DNA of 41,441 nucleotides from Candidatus Kuenenia stuttgartensis. GTDB lineage: Bacteria; Planctomycetota; Planctomycetia; Planctomycetales; Planctomycetaceae. Below the pieces are notes generated by a model, which was not told the DNA's origin, made no database searches, and worked only from the letters and a program-made list of their open reading frames with translations. The position numbers and the translations under genes were made by a program. Shown here piece by piece: positions 7,487 to 15,926 of the stretch (position 1 is its first letter; the number at the start of each line of letters is the position of its first letter). The stretch spans positions 1 to 41,441 of the forward strand of contig CAMAWN010000030.1 of NCBI GenBank assembly GCA_945861865.1, written 5' to 3'.

Positions 7487-9050
7487 GCTTCTCCGTCTCC
7501 GGCGAAAACGGCAACCGAACCTCCAGCGTGGTTCCGCGTTGCGGCTCACTGCGAGCGGTGATCTGACCGCCGTGAGCCACGACCACCGACTGGCAAATCG
7601 CCAGACCCAAGCCGCTGCCGCCATCGGCTCGCGAACGTGTTTGGTCCACCCGAAAGAACCGCTCAAAAATGTGCGGCAGATCGCTGGCCGGGATCCCAAT
7701 GCCCGTGTCCGACACCGAGACCACCGCATCGCCATTGACGCGCTCCACCCGCACATCCACTCGGCCACCATCGTGGTTGTAGCGAATCGCGTTGGAGAGC
7801 AGGTTGATCAAGACTTGCCCCAAGCGTTCTCGATCACCGACGAAGGGGACCGGCACGATGTCGCTGCCCAGCTTGATCTGCCGTTCGTCCGCCAGGGGCC
7901 GCAGCAGTTCGACCGATTCGGTCGCGACCTCGGACAGGTCCAGCGGCCCACAATTCAAGTCGGGCTGCCCGGAATCGAACCGCGCCAGCAACAGCAAGGA
8001 ATCGATCAGTTGTCGCATCCTGCGCGAGGCACGCTGACACGTCTCCAAGGCTGCGAGATATTCCTCGTTCGACCGCGGCTTCGAGAGTGCCAGTTCGATT
8101 TGCGACACGATCACCGCCAAGGGCGTACGGAGTTCGTGCGAGGCGTCCGCCGTAAAGCGCGCCTGCTGCTCGAACGCGGACTCCAAGCGGTCGAACGTCT
8201 GATTGAGCACATACGCGAGTTGTCCCAATTCGCTGTCTGTTTCCTGGAGGTCAATCCGCTGCGACAGATTCTCCGCCGAGATGTTCTTCGCGATGTCGCC
8301 CATCGTGGAGATGGGCCGCATGGTGCGTCCCGAAAGCCATCCGCCGCCGACCACACCCAAGGTCAAGATGGCCCAACCGCAGGCCGCCAACAACCAACCT
8401 GATGCGTGTTGCGAAGCCACATCCCATTCCATCGACCGACCCACCAGCACATGCGTGCCGAAAGTGGCGACATGGACGACTTCTCTTTGTCCGGCACGCG
8501 ATCTCGCGATCCGCACGGGCACCCAACTGTTTTCTTCAAAGAAATCCTCGAATTCCACTTCCGGGGCAATCTCCGAACTCTTTATGACACGCCCGTCGCG
8601 CCGCCACACGATGTAGTAATTCGACGATTCCCCACCGTCGAATAAGCTCGAAAATTCATCGGGCAACCAACGAGTTCGGGCGAGTTGAGGCTCCGGTGTC
8701 GTGGGCGGCCCCAAGGTTGGAATCGGCCAAGGCGGAACCGCTGGTCCTCCAGGCGAAGTCGCCTCCGAAGCGATCGGGCGATTGCTCTCCTCGGACGGAT
8801 CAGCGGCATCCTCGGACGAGAGACCTTCTGGCAATTCCATCGGCGGACGCCAGCCGTGCCAGTTAGGCAGCGAAGACAGTCGTCGCAAGCGTGATGTCAA
8901 AACTTCCGCCTTGCGATCCAATCCCGCGTCGATCTCATTTAGACGAGTCAACCACAGCAACTGGTACACGATCACACCGAACGTCATCAGCACCACCGTC
9001 AGCACCACGGCATGCCATGCCTGCAATCGCCATCGCAATGACCGAATCAT
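7470..9050 (-). CDS. HAMP-domain sensor histidine kinase
   Basis: A 526-residue membrane sensor kinase. TM1 lies at about residues 8-32, followed by an outer sensor region of about 170 residues that is Pro-rich and unlike a known ligand domain. TM2 (GWLLAACGWAILTLGVVGGG) leads into HAMP (RTMRPISTMGDIAKNISAENL). The HisKA box is SHELRTPLAVIVSQIELAL, where His is the phosphorylation site. The ATPase domain shows the N box (LINLLSNAIRYN), G1 (DTGIGIP), F box (FERFFRVD) and G2 (GSGLGLAI). All catalytic motifs are intact. The ATG at 9050 is preferred over a TTG at 9062. It lies 34 bases after the response regulator, forming an OmpR/EnvZ-like two-component system whose signal is unknown. Confidence 0.95.
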   Translation of the reverse strand: MIRSLRWRLQAWHAVVLTVVLMTFGVIVYQLLWLTRLNEIDAGLDRKAEVLTSRLRRLSSLPNWHGWRPPMELPEGLSSEDAADPSEESNRPIASEATSPGGPAVPPWPIPTLGPPTTPEPQLARTRWLPDEFSSLFDGGESSNYYIVWRRDGRVIKSSEIAPEVEFEDFFEENSWVPVRIARSRAGQREVVHVATFGTHVLVGRSMEWDVASQHASGWLLAACGWAILTLGVVGGGWLSGRTMRPISTMGDIAKNISAENLSQRIDLQETDSELGQLAYVLNQTFDRLESAFEQQARFTADASHELRTPLAVIVSQIELALSKPRSNEEYLAALETCQRASRRMRQLIDSLLLLARFDSGQPDLNCGPLDLSEVATESVELLRPLADERQIKLGSDIVPVPFVGDRERLGQVLINLLSNAIRYNHDGGRVDVRVERVNGDAVVSVSDTGIGIPASDLPHIFERFFRVDQTRSRADGGSGLGLAICQSVVVAHGGQITARSEPQRGTTLEVRLPFSPETEKLSQNS

Positions 9051-9084
9051 GAGACGTCCCAATCGCTCGACACCGGCAGCCGTT

Positions 9085-9738
9085 CTAGCCTTCGATCACG
9101 TACCCTAATCTGCGCCGTGTGGTGATGAAATCCCGCCCGAGTTTCTTGCGGATGTTCGAGACATGCACATCGACCAGATTCGACAAACTGTCATCCTGCT
9201 CGTCGAACAGATGCTCGTAAATGGTCGTGCGCGTCACGAGCTTCTGGCGATGCAGCACCAATAATTCCACGAGAGCGTACTCCGTCGCAGTCAGCGGCAC
9301 GATCGCCTCGCCGCGCTTCACCGACTTTCCAACGGTGTCGACTTGAATTCCTCCAATCTCAATGACCGCCGCGGCATGTCCCGCCGAGCGCCGAATCAGC
9401 GCCCGCAGCCGAGCCTTTAATTCCGTCAGCGAAAACGGCTTGACGACGTAATCATCCGCCCCGGCGTCCAGACCGCGCACGCGATCGCCCACCGTGTCCC
9501 GAGCGGTCAGCATCAAGACCGGCGTCCGCTTGACCTCCCGCATCCGCTGCAGCACCGACCAGCCATCCAGCTTCGGCAGCATCACGTCCAACACGACCGC
9601 GTCGTAATCCCACGCCGTCGCCTTGTACAACGCCTCTTCGCCGTCCGCCGCCGTATCCACGGCATAGCCGTCCTCACGCAATGTCGCCGCGACCACGCGT
9701 AACAAATCCGGTTCATCTTCGACGACGAGAACGCGCAT
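9085..9738 (-). CDS. OmpR/PhoB-family response regulator
   Basis: A 217-residue transcription factor that acts with the kinase encoded just downstream. The receiver domain opens MRVLVVEDEPDLLRVV (acidic pocket), has the phospho-acceptor Asp in AVVLDVMLPKLDG near residue 51, the conserved Thr/Ala in MLTARD and the Lys in YVVKPFS. A winged-helix DNA-binding domain follows (LTATEYALVELLVLH, LVDVHVSNIRKKLG, TRRRLGYVIEG). ATG at 9738 puts the first strand at the N-terminus; a longer form from 9792 would add 18 non-family residues. It is divergent from the protease at 9991, across a 252-base gap with a long palindrome, so it could regulate itself and that gene; no operator could be identified. Confidence 0.95.
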   Translation of the reverse strand: MRVLVVEDEPDLLRVVAATLREDGYAVDTAADGEEALYKATAWDYDAVVLDVMLPKLDGWSVLQRMREVKRTPVLMLTARDTVGDRVRGLDAGADDYVVKPFSLTELKARLRALIRRSAGHAAAVIEIGGIQVDTVGKSVKRGEAIVPLTATEYALVELLVLHRQKLVTRTTIYEHLFDEQDDSLSNLVDVHVSNIRKKLGRDFITTRRRLGYVIEG

Positions 9739-9849
9739 GACAGACCAGACGTGATGAGGATCGAGACTTGCTTGACCGAATAACACGGACAACCTTAAGA
9801 GAGCATGAGGGGGCCGCTCAAGGCCGTCGCGATCACGGGCGATGCTATG

Positions 9850-9908
9850 AGCCGCAGGGCGCTAGCCCCGGTTCGGATGACACAAACCGGGGCTAGCGCC
9901 CTGCGGCT
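9850..9908. repeat. Perfect 24-bp inverted repeat (REP-like palindrome)
   Basis: Bases 9850-9873 (AGCCGCAGGGCGCTAGCCCC then GGTT) are the exact reverse complement of 9885-9908, with an 11-base loop. It sits between the divergent response-regulator and protease genes. Without T runs on either side and at promoter rather than terminator position, it looks like a dispersed palindromic repeat, not a simple terminator. From memory, similar GGCGCTAGCCCCGG palindromes recur in planctomycete intergenic DNA. I saw no second copy in this window. Confidence 0.85.
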
Positions 9909-9990
9909 GATCAGGAAGTTATTGCGATCTCGTTCCTTTGCTCGCGTTCCCGCGACGTTTTCGGCGTCAGCTCTTCCGGAGACTTTCACC

Positions 9991-11538
9991 ATGCGAACTG
10001 ACCGAGTGGGTGCGTTGATCGTACTCCTTTCCTGGGGTGGAGCCGCAATCGGGCAGGCTCAGCCACCGGCGGCCGATTCCGCCACCGTGCTAGCCTCGGT
10101 CGAGGATCAACTTGTCAAAGTCATCGGCTCGGCCGAATCCTCGATCGTCGCGCTCGGCATTCTGAAGCGTGAGGCGGCCGCCGTGCGAGTGGATGGATTC
10201 GGCTTAGAGATTCCACCGCGCGCGGCGGATGAACACAGCCCGGAATTCTTCCCCAACGAATTCGGAAGTGGTGTCCTCATCACGGCGGGAAACTCGTCCG
10301 AACCAGCGGCCGAGCGGTTGGTGCTGACGGCCTATCACTTGGTGCGCGGCGGCCCCGTCGTCGGCAAAGACTTGCCGGCCGATCGTGCTCTGCGAGTGCG
10401 TCTGCCCGGACGCCAGATTTGCGATGCAAAGATCCTCGCCGCCGATCCGCGCTCGGATCTGGCCGTGCTGCGACTGGACCTCGCCGGAACCAAGCTGACT
10501 CGCGAAGACCTGAAGCCATTCAAGCTGAGTGAACCCGTTCCGCCGCGCAAAGGTCAGTTCGTGATCTCACTGGGCAATCCGTATGCGATCGCGCGCGACG
10601 GTTCGGCCAGCGCGAGTTGGGGCATCATCAGCAATATCTCGCGGTTCCCGGCTCCAGCCAACACCGATAAATCCGATCTCGCGCCGACCCGGCGCGACAC
10701 GTCGATCCATCAGCTCGGTACGTTGTTGCATATCGACACGCGATTGAACCTGGGGGGCAGTGGCGGAGCCTTATTGAATTTGCGCGGCGAATTGATCGGC
10801 TTGACCACGTCGCTGGCCGCCATCGAGGGCTACGAGAAGTCCGTCGGTTACGCCATTCCCCTCGACGCGAATGTGCGGCGTGTCATCGAATCCCTCTCCA
10901 AGGGCTTGGAAGTCGAGTACGGCTTCCTCGGCCTGCAACCTGAAGATTTCTTGCTCGCGGGGTTGCGGCATCTGCCTCCCAAAGTGAAGCAGGCGAGCGC
11001 CGCGCGCGTGCTGATGTCGTTCGCGGATTCGCCGGCCGCCGTCGCGGGAGTCCGCCGCGACGACATCATCCTGGCCGTGAATCGCCTGCCGATCTTCGGC
11101 AAGCTCGACTTGCTGCGCGAGATCGGGTTGCTCGGCCCCGGCGTCTTCGCCGAGCTGACGGTTTGGCGTGAAGCCGAACGCCGCGAATTCACCCTGCATG
11201 CCGAACTCGGCAAGTGGCCGCTGTCCGATGAAGAGACGCTGATCGCCACCGAGCAACGTCATTCCGAATGGCGTGGCCTGCGCGTCGATTACCCGACCGC
11301 ACGCTACAAATACATGAACTGGCCGGAGCAGCGTTACCCCGCCGCCGTCGTCGTGACCGCCGTCGGCCCGCAGTCCAGCGCCGCCAACGTCGAACTGCAA
11401 GAGGGAGACTTCATCACGCACGTCGAGCAACACCCCGTCCACACACCGGCCGAATTCCACGCCGTGATTCGCAAGCTCGACAAGCCAAGCGTCCTCGTAC
11501 GCACACTCGACGGTCGCCGCCTCTCGCTGAAACGCTAG
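9991..11538 (+). CDS. HtrA/DegP-like serine protease with PDZ domains
   Basis: A 515-residue exported trypsin-fold protease with PDZ domains, the layout of periplasmic quality-control proteases. A signal peptide spans about residues 1-23 (ending AAIGQAQ). The catalytic triad can be read: His in VLTAYHLVRG, Asp in DPRSDLAVLRLD and Ser in LGGSGGALLN. One PDZ region follows (SFADSPAAVAGVRRDDIILAV), and a second near the C-terminus (SSAANVELQEGDFITHVEQ). The start at 9991 has GGAG 9 bases upstream and gives a clean signal peptide; a frame open from 9805 runs through the palindrome and is rejected. Divergent from a two-component system, which makes an envelope-stress role plausible but not shown. 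A hairpin follows at 11575. Confidence 0.92.
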   Translation: MRTDRVGALIVLLSWGGAAIGQAQPPAADSATVLASVEDQLVKVIGSAESSIVALGILKREAAAVRVDGFGLEIPPRAADEHSPEFFPNEFGSGVLITAGNSSEPAAERLVLTAYHLVRGGPVVGKDLPADRALRVRLPGRQICDAKILAADPRSDLAVLRLDLAGTKLTREDLKPFKLSEPVPPRKGQFVISLGNPYAIARDGSASASWGIISNISRFPAPANTDKSDLAPTRRDTSIHQLGTLLHIDTRLNLGGSGGALLNLRGELIGLTTSLAAIEGYEKSVGYAIPLDANVRRVIESLSKGLEVEYGFLGLQPEDFLLAGLRHLPPKVKQASAARVLMSFADSPAAVAGVRRDDIILAVNRLPIFGKLDLLREIGLLGPGVFAELTVWREAERREFTLHAELGKWPLSDEETLIATEQRHSEWRGLRVDYPTARYKYMNWPEQRYPAAVVVTAVGPQSSAANVELQEGDFITHVEQHPVHTPAEFHAVIRKLDKPSVLVRTLDGRRLSLKR

Positions 11539-11574
11539 CACTGCGTCTGCCTTCAATCCGTGGGCGCAAGCAAA

Positions 11575-11603
11575 AAGCCGTCATCGTGTGGCGATGACGG
11601 CTT
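11575..11603. terminator. Hairpin terminator after the protease gene
   Basis: A perfect 12-bp stem (AAGCCGTCATCG at 11575-11586 with 11592-11603) and a 5-base loop lie 36 bases after the protease stop. The A run (11572-11576) is upstream, so the T run is on the minus strand. It could stop minus-strand read-through from the large operon as well as the protease transcript. Confidence 0.7.
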
Positions 11604-12133
11604 GGTCTGAGAGCGGAGAGGGAGGGAAACGATCCGCTGGAATTCGCAACCGATGTATCTGTAGGTGGTTGCGACCGAGGCCGAATCAGGCCAAGAGCTT
11701 GTGATTTCACTCTAAATCACTGACGATCTTTGAGATTCCCGGCTGGTCACTTGGATTTGCCACCAAGTTTTCACAAACCTTTCACAAAACGTCGGCGTTC
11801 GATGAGGCCGCAAAAGTCTGAATAATCTCTGCCATCAGGATACTGCCGAGGCGGCTTACGCGATCGCTTCGTTTCAACGTAGTCATCCACGGCGCATCGG
11901 CATTGTACTTGATCTTGTCGATGCGGATTCGATACCGCTTGGCCTTGGGAGTCGCCGCCGAATATGGCCGGATTCCGGCCGAATAGGCGATAGCCTTCGT
12001 GGCGAATCACAGTCCTAATGGAATTCTGCGAGAAACAGCGGAGACTTCGTGGCGACGGTGTTTTGCCAGCCGGCGGTGCTAACGGCTTCTTTCCCAAGCT
12101 GGCCGGATTTGGCCGGATTCTGGCCGGATCGAC
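11604..12133. other. 530-base region without a convincing gene
   Basis: No start-supported gene is visible. On the minus strand one frame is open from 12006 to a TGA at 11782-11784, with protein-like phrases such as RIRIDKIKYNADAPWM and SILMAEIIQTF. It has no ATG before the middle and could be the remnant of a decayed gene. The right part carries the GGCCGGAT repeats listed separately. The region separates the protease from the 3' end of the large minus-strand block, so it may be the left edge of an island. Confidence 0.5.
11966..12129. repeat. GGCCGGAT short repeats and palindrome
   Basis: A 15-base palindrome GGCCGGATTCCGGCC stands at 11966-11980. A near copy with one change stands at 12111-12125. 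Three direct copies of TGGCCGGAT lie at 12100-12108, 12110-12118 and 12121-12129, with 10-11 base spacing, immediately beyond the stop codon of the last operon gene. The role is unknown; site-specific protein binding or a recombination site are guesses. Confidence 0.6.
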
Positions 12134-13510
12134 TTATCGCAAGGGCTGGGGAGTTCGGCGATAGGCCGTCGCTGGTCCTTTGCCGTGGCGTTCGACCAAG
12201 CCAAGCTCTTCGAGGTTGGCTAGTTCGCGACGTGCTTGCCGTTCGCTGACATCGGTGGCTTTGGCAAAATCTTTGACCTTGAATTCGGTTCCGCGTTCGA
12301 CGCTTTTCAGAAACGCGGCTTGGCGATCCGAGAGACACACATCCGGTTCGGGCGCACGAAAGAGCGTCAGCGCGACCGTTCCTTGTTCGGTGACCCAATT
12401 GGGAGCCTTGGCACCAAGCTCCTTGCAGGCGGCGATGAGCTTTTGCGTGCCCATGCCGAGCTGTTCCATGAGTCTGCGAAGATAGAAGACCCGGGCGATG
12501 TCGGGATTTCGGGGATGAGATCCGTGTGTCTTTTTCAGATCTTCCGTGGTCCAGCCGTCCGGCAATTGTCCGAGGTTGCGAATCGTGAGATGGTCCGGGA
12601 AGACCTCGACCTGGACATCACCGCCGATCGCTTCGTAGTCACGGTGGACCATCGCGTTCACCAAGCCTTCGCGAAGTGCAAAGAGCGGATAAGCAGGGAT
12701 ATCTGGCCGCTCGATTTTCCCGGCCGCGAATCGCGCCGTGAACCCCGTCCGTTGCTGCAAGATGCCGACGACTTCTTTCAGCACGCGAATCGCCGGCCCT
12801 TCGACGAAGACATCATTCCCGATCGGCCCAGACTTATCCTGGCTGTAGGAAACAACGCGCACAGCAAGATTGGGAACCCACGTTCGGGGCTGGTGCGCAA
12901 AGAGAACAACGGCACCATTCGTGAGTTGGCCGCTCCGAATCAGGAAGAGTCGGCGCAGCAGTTCCTCATCGCTGGCAGGGACATCGATTCCAAATCGTCC
13001 GACGTCGGCGATTTCAGTCTTGGCTTGGATCAGCTCCGCGGGATCGCAGTCTTCGATGCCGAACCCTGGCATCGGCTCGCGCTCCCAGCGATCGAGCTGC
13101 GCGGCGCTCCGTTCCACGAGACTGGCACTGAGCTCCATGTCCGCCCGCAGCGTCGAGCTTCCGACCCGAACCCAAATCTCGCGATTCACGGAGTACGGCT
13201 TGTCCGCCCCTTGGGGAATATCCACGACGACGATTGGCTTTTTCACCGCGTCGTTGACGGAAACAGAAAGCAGCGGGCGCGGGTTGAGGTGTTGAATTAA
13301 GAAGTCGTTGAGCTGCTTGGCTCGACTGTCGGCATCGTCCAGGCCGGCCAAGTTGCCCTGATCGTCAACGCCCCAGACCAACATGCCGCCTTGTTGATTG
13401 AGCATTCCACAGACAGCTTTGGCGAGCGAATCGAGCGAAGCGCGCTGTGATTTGAACTCGCAGGTCTCGGACTCGCCGTGTTTCAAAATCTCAGGAAGGT
13501 TCGCATTCAT
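12134..13510 (-). CDS. AlbA_2 (Schlafen-type) ATP-binding protein
   Basis: A 458-residue cytoplasmic protein. The N-terminal AlbA_2/Schlafen domain is recognised by ETCEFKSQRASLDSLAKAVC and GGMLVWGVDDQGN. The central part has GHKL-ATPase-like features of this family: EGLVNAMVHRDY near residue 285 (N box), LTIRNLGQLPDG, then RRLMEQLGMGTQK. A C-terminal winged helix follows (DFAKATDVSERQARRELANL, LVERHGKGP). Such proteins are usually annotated as transcriptional regulators or ATP-binding proteins, and Schlafen-like domains also occur in antiphage loci. The start at 13510 has GGAGGT 5-6 bases upstream and overlaps the DUF4062 stop in an ATGA junction, so the two are translationally coupled. It is the last gene of the large operon. 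Confidence 0.9.
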   Translation of the reverse strand: MNANLPEILKHGESETCEFKSQRASLDSLAKAVCGMLNQQGGMLVWGVDDQGNLAGLDDADSRAKQLNDFLIQHLNPRPLLSVSVNDAVKKPIVVVDIPQGADKPYSVNREIWVRVGSSTLRADMELSASLVERSAAQLDRWEREPMPGFGIEDCDPAELIQAKTEIADVGRFGIDVPASDEELLRRLFLIRSGQLTNGAVVLFAHQPRTWVPNLAVRVVSYSQDKSGPIGNDVFVEGPAIRVLKEVVGILQQRTGFTARFAAGKIERPDIPAYPLFALREGLVNAMVHRDYEAIGGDVQVEVFPDHLTIRNLGQLPDGWTTEDLKKTHGSHPRNPDIARVFYLRRLMEQLGMGTQKLIAACKELGAKAPNWVTEQGTVALTLFRAPEPDVCLSDRQAAFLKSVERGTEFKVKDFAKATDVSERQARRELANLEELGLVERHGKGPATAYRRTPQPLR

Positions 13511-14190
13511 GATTGACCTCCCTGAATGCGAGCCCGCACCGCGTTCGTGTCCTTCAACTTGGGCAGATGTTTGTCGGCCAGTTCTCGGTGACGCCGGAAT
13601 TGCGCGGTGGCGAAGAGTCGGGCGTCGTCGTCGGGGCCGTAAGGTTGCACCCAATTACCGCGACGGTCAGCCACGTTCGCGACATCATGGCGCATCGCCG
13701 CTTCGTACAGTTCGAGAACCCGCAGGTCGGACAGGATCGGCGTCGGTTTGAACTCGATCCCCGGTTTCAGTTTGAACTCCGGATTCTGCGTCTCGTCGCG
13801 GAATGGTTCCAGCAGGTGGCGAGCAATCACGACATGCTCATGAACCAGAAACCATCGCGGCTTGTTGATGTCGATGGCCCGGAGCGCTTCACGGTGCGTG
13901 ATCGACAAGCCGTCTGCCTGTTCCTTGCCAGACCCGTACCGTGGCAGGATGAGTCCGAGGAACAAGTCGCACTCGTCGACCGCTTGGAGGCAGTTGGCCA
14001 TCGCCGCCTGTTCTGGGTCGATGGGCACCGTTCCCTTGTGAGACATGACGACGTCATAACCGAACGTATCCAGCAGCGCGTAAATACTCTCCAGCAGGTC
14101 TTCATAGCCGTAGACCGCCGAAGAAACGAGGAGCTTCAGACGCGGCTCTTGCTTCCGTTTTCTGGATTTCACCGATTTGGCTTTAGGCAT
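13507..14190 (-). CDS. DUF4062 domain protein
   Basis: A 227-residue protein. Residues about 18-125 form a DUF4062 domain: KLLVSSAVYGYEDLLESIY, then DTFGYDVVMSHKGTVPID, CDLFLGLILPRYGSG and SITHREALRAIDINKPRWFLV. DUF4062 is a Rossmann-like fold with relation to TIR/nucleoside-deoxyribosyltransferase-type domains and is often the N-terminal module of NTPases in bacterial conflict systems. The second half (ELYEAAMRHDVANVADRRGNW onward) matches what is often seen after it and has no assigned role. The first 16 residues are very basic. ATG at 14190 has no clear Shine-Dalgarno but lies 12 bases after the preceding small gene. It overlaps the AlbA_2 gene by 4 bases, so a joint function is likely; NAD-linked activity is a family-based guess only. 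Confidence 0.88.
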   Translation of the reverse strand: MPKAKSVKSRKRKQEPRLKLLVSSAVYGYEDLLESIYALLDTFGYDVVMSHKGTVPIDPEQAAMANCLQAVDECDLFLGLILPRYGSGKEQADGLSITHREALRAIDINKPRWFLVHEHVVIARHLLEPFRDETQNPEFKLKPGIEFKPTPILSDLRVLELYEAAMRHDVANVADRRGNWVQPYGPDDDARLFATAQFRRHRELADKHLPKLKDTNAVRARIQGGQS

Positions 14191-14202
14191 GATGAGGATT
14201 CG

Positions 14203-14364
14203 TCAGTCTTGCGGTTTCGTCAGCGTCATTTCCCAACCACCAGTCTCTACCTTGAGACGGATATCTTCCAGCCGGGTGCGTTTCGTCCCCGTCGCATGGT
14301 CCACATGATCGTAGGTGCGTCCGCCGTGACTGCGACGTTGTGGTTCGCAATTAGCCTGTGTCAT
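14203..14364 (-). CDS. Small 53-residue protein, coupled to the FtsX gene
   Basis: A 53-residue ORF, basic and hydrophilic, with no TM segment or signal peptide. It reads MTQANCEPQRRSHGG at the start, a central RTYDHVDHATGTKR and ends VETGGWEMTLTKPQD. I do not recognise the family. Support for it being real is positional: its ATG overlaps the FtsX stop codon in an ATGA junction, and its stop is only 12 bases before the DUF4062 start, so it fills the space between two genes exactly. Its codon choice looks ordinary for the region. It might be a third component of the DUF4062/AlbA_2 module, for example a regulator, antidote or adaptor, but this is inference. Confidence 0.6.
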   Translation of the reverse strand: MTQANCEPQRRSHGGRTYDHVDHATGTKRTRLEDIRLKVETGGWEMTLTKPQD

Positions 14365-15926
14365 AGAGATATTTGCAAACAGCGATTGGGTGACGACTCT
14401 CGTGCCTGTCGTGTCGAGAAGTGAGTGCCACATACGCAAAGCAGTCCGTTGCCCGTCAGCACTCCGAGAACCACTTCCCAAGGAAGGTAAAACCACAGCC
14501 GATAGGGATCTCCCGTCGCCCAACAACACCCCCAAGCCACCAACGATCCCATCAACAAACCAACAACAACTCCCAATGGCACCGAGATTGCCCACAGCAA
14601 CACTCCCTGCACAACGTAGATGAGTTTCAGCAGACTGCGTCCCATGCCCATCGCCTTCAACATGCCAATCTCCCCGATTTGTTGCTCTGCACGCAGGACA
14701 AGAATCGTGTAAAGGTTGATGGAAGCGATCCCCACGATCACCAGGCTGACAATGCTCAACAGTGCGATCACCGTTTGCGTTGTCGCATCAATCTCCTCTG
14801 CTTGCCGGACCTTATCTTCGCTCACCATTGGGCTCGGATCGTCCGCAGCCAAGATTGCATTCATGACGGGACGCAGACGATCAATGTCATCTACATAAAC
14901 AGCCAGATCGTCGTAGGAGTCCGGAAGCTGATACGAAGCCATCTCAGATTCTTCGGGGAACATGAAATGAGCAGCGTTCGGAATCGCATCTCGCAGCTTG
15001 GGCGACATGGTTTTCAATTCCTCGATGACCTTCACCCACTGAGCGGAAGTTAGGCCGTCAACACCCTTTCCAATGTTGAGTTCGATTTTCCATCCGGCGC
15101 GATCACCGATTTTCCAGTTGCCGATTCGGCGAGTGAGGCCGAGAGCCAGCATTTGGTCGCCGAAGTTGTCCGAGAATTCGTTGCGAAACTCGATGTCACA
15201 CAATTCGTCTGGCATTGGGCCGATCCGAATCCGACGACGCGGTCGTGAATGAATCGCCGCGAGGAATTCCTCAAGATAAGGCTCAGGCACGATGAATTGA
15301 TGGCCATCTAAAACTGGCACGCTCGTGATTCCGAGAATTGTGACCGCCTGCGGTTCCCCTGCTCCGGAGTTAGCCCAAAGTGTCGCCGGCGCTCGTTGAT
15401 CCAACGGCAATCCAAGTTGGACCTGCATTTTTTCAGTGATGATGACGCCTTGCAGCTTGCTGCGGGAATCTTCCGGCACTTGCGACTGGAACACGCCGGG
15501 GCGTTGGAGTGTTCGCAGTAGAGGGTCGGTCTCGGCGATGGTGCGCCCCGCCATTCGGCGTGCCCCGACGCCTTCCGGGACGGAATTCCAATAGACATTG
15601 TCTAGGATGTGAAACGGCATCAGCTGCGCACCGGAACTGACCTTCGATTTCTTCAGCCGTTGGGAGATTCGTTTTAGCAGGTCCGGTGTGATCTCGTCAG
15701 AAATGATGGGATTGCCTACCAACAAACACAGCGACTCTGGTGACGCGCGCAATCGTTCCTGCCTCGCCCGACCGAACCCAAAGGCAAGGCCGAATGCCGC
15801 AACAAGGAAGAGCGTCACCGAAAAAAGGGTGACGATCATCGTTCTCGTGGTTCGCCGGACTTGCCGCTCAAACAAATCGCAAGCAGCGAACCACACAGCC
15901 AGGGTGAGCGCCTCGCGCGCTTTCAT
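14361..15926 (-). CDS. FtsX-like ABC transporter permease (MacB/LolC type)
   Basis: A 521-residue inner-membrane permease. One N-terminal TM segment (about residues 30-50) is followed by a periplasmic domain of about 330 residues, then three C-terminal TM segments: about 388-412 (TVIALLSIVSLVIVGIASIN), 438-470 and 480-502. The EIGMLKAMGMGRSLLKLIYVVQG loop is the FtsX coupling region that contacts the ATPase. This is the MacB/LolCDE layout, used for mechanotransmission or lipoprotein and peptide export rather than classical import. Its ATG overlaps the ATPase stop (ATGA), so permease and ATPase should form one complex. The periplasmic part has no recognised cargo motif. Being within the operon suggests it exports or rearranges an envelope component of the system. 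Confidence 0.92.
   Translation of the reverse strand: MKAREALTLAVWFAACDLFERQVRRTTRTMIVTLFSVTLFLVAAFGLAFGFGRARQERLRASPESLCLLVGNPIISDEITPDLLKRISQRLKKSKVSSGAQLMPFHILDNVYWNSVPEGVGARRMAGRTIAETDPLLRTLQRPGVFQSQVPEDSRSKLQGVIITEKMQVQLGLPLDQRAPATLWANSGAGEPQAVTILGITSVPVLDGHQFIVPEPYLEEFLAAIHSRPRRRIRIGPMPDELCDIEFRNEFSDNFGDQMLALGLTRRIGNWKIGDRAGWKIELNIGKGVDGLTSAQWVKVIEELKTMSPKLRDAIPNAAHFMFPEESEMASYQLPDSYDDLAVYVDDIDRLRPVMNAILAADDPSPMVSEDKVRQAEEIDATTQTVIALLSIVSLVIVGIASINLYTILVLRAEQQIGEIGMLKAMGMGRSLLKLIYVVQGVLLWAISVPLGVVVGLLMGSLVAWGCCWATGDPYRLWFYLPWEVVLGVLTGNGLLCVCGTHFSTRQARESSPNRCLQISL

Noticed and set aside
11771-12097. A 108-codon minus-strand frame in the region left of the operon
   Set aside because: Its sequence has low protein character, no ribosome site and runs through the palindromic GGCCGGAT sequence; an alternative frame there looks slightly more protein-like but has no usable start.
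12236-13300. A 354-codon plus-strand open frame inside the AlbA_2 gene
   Set aside because: It is antisense to a protein with clear AlbA_2, GHKL-like and winged-helix motifs, and has no motif of its own.
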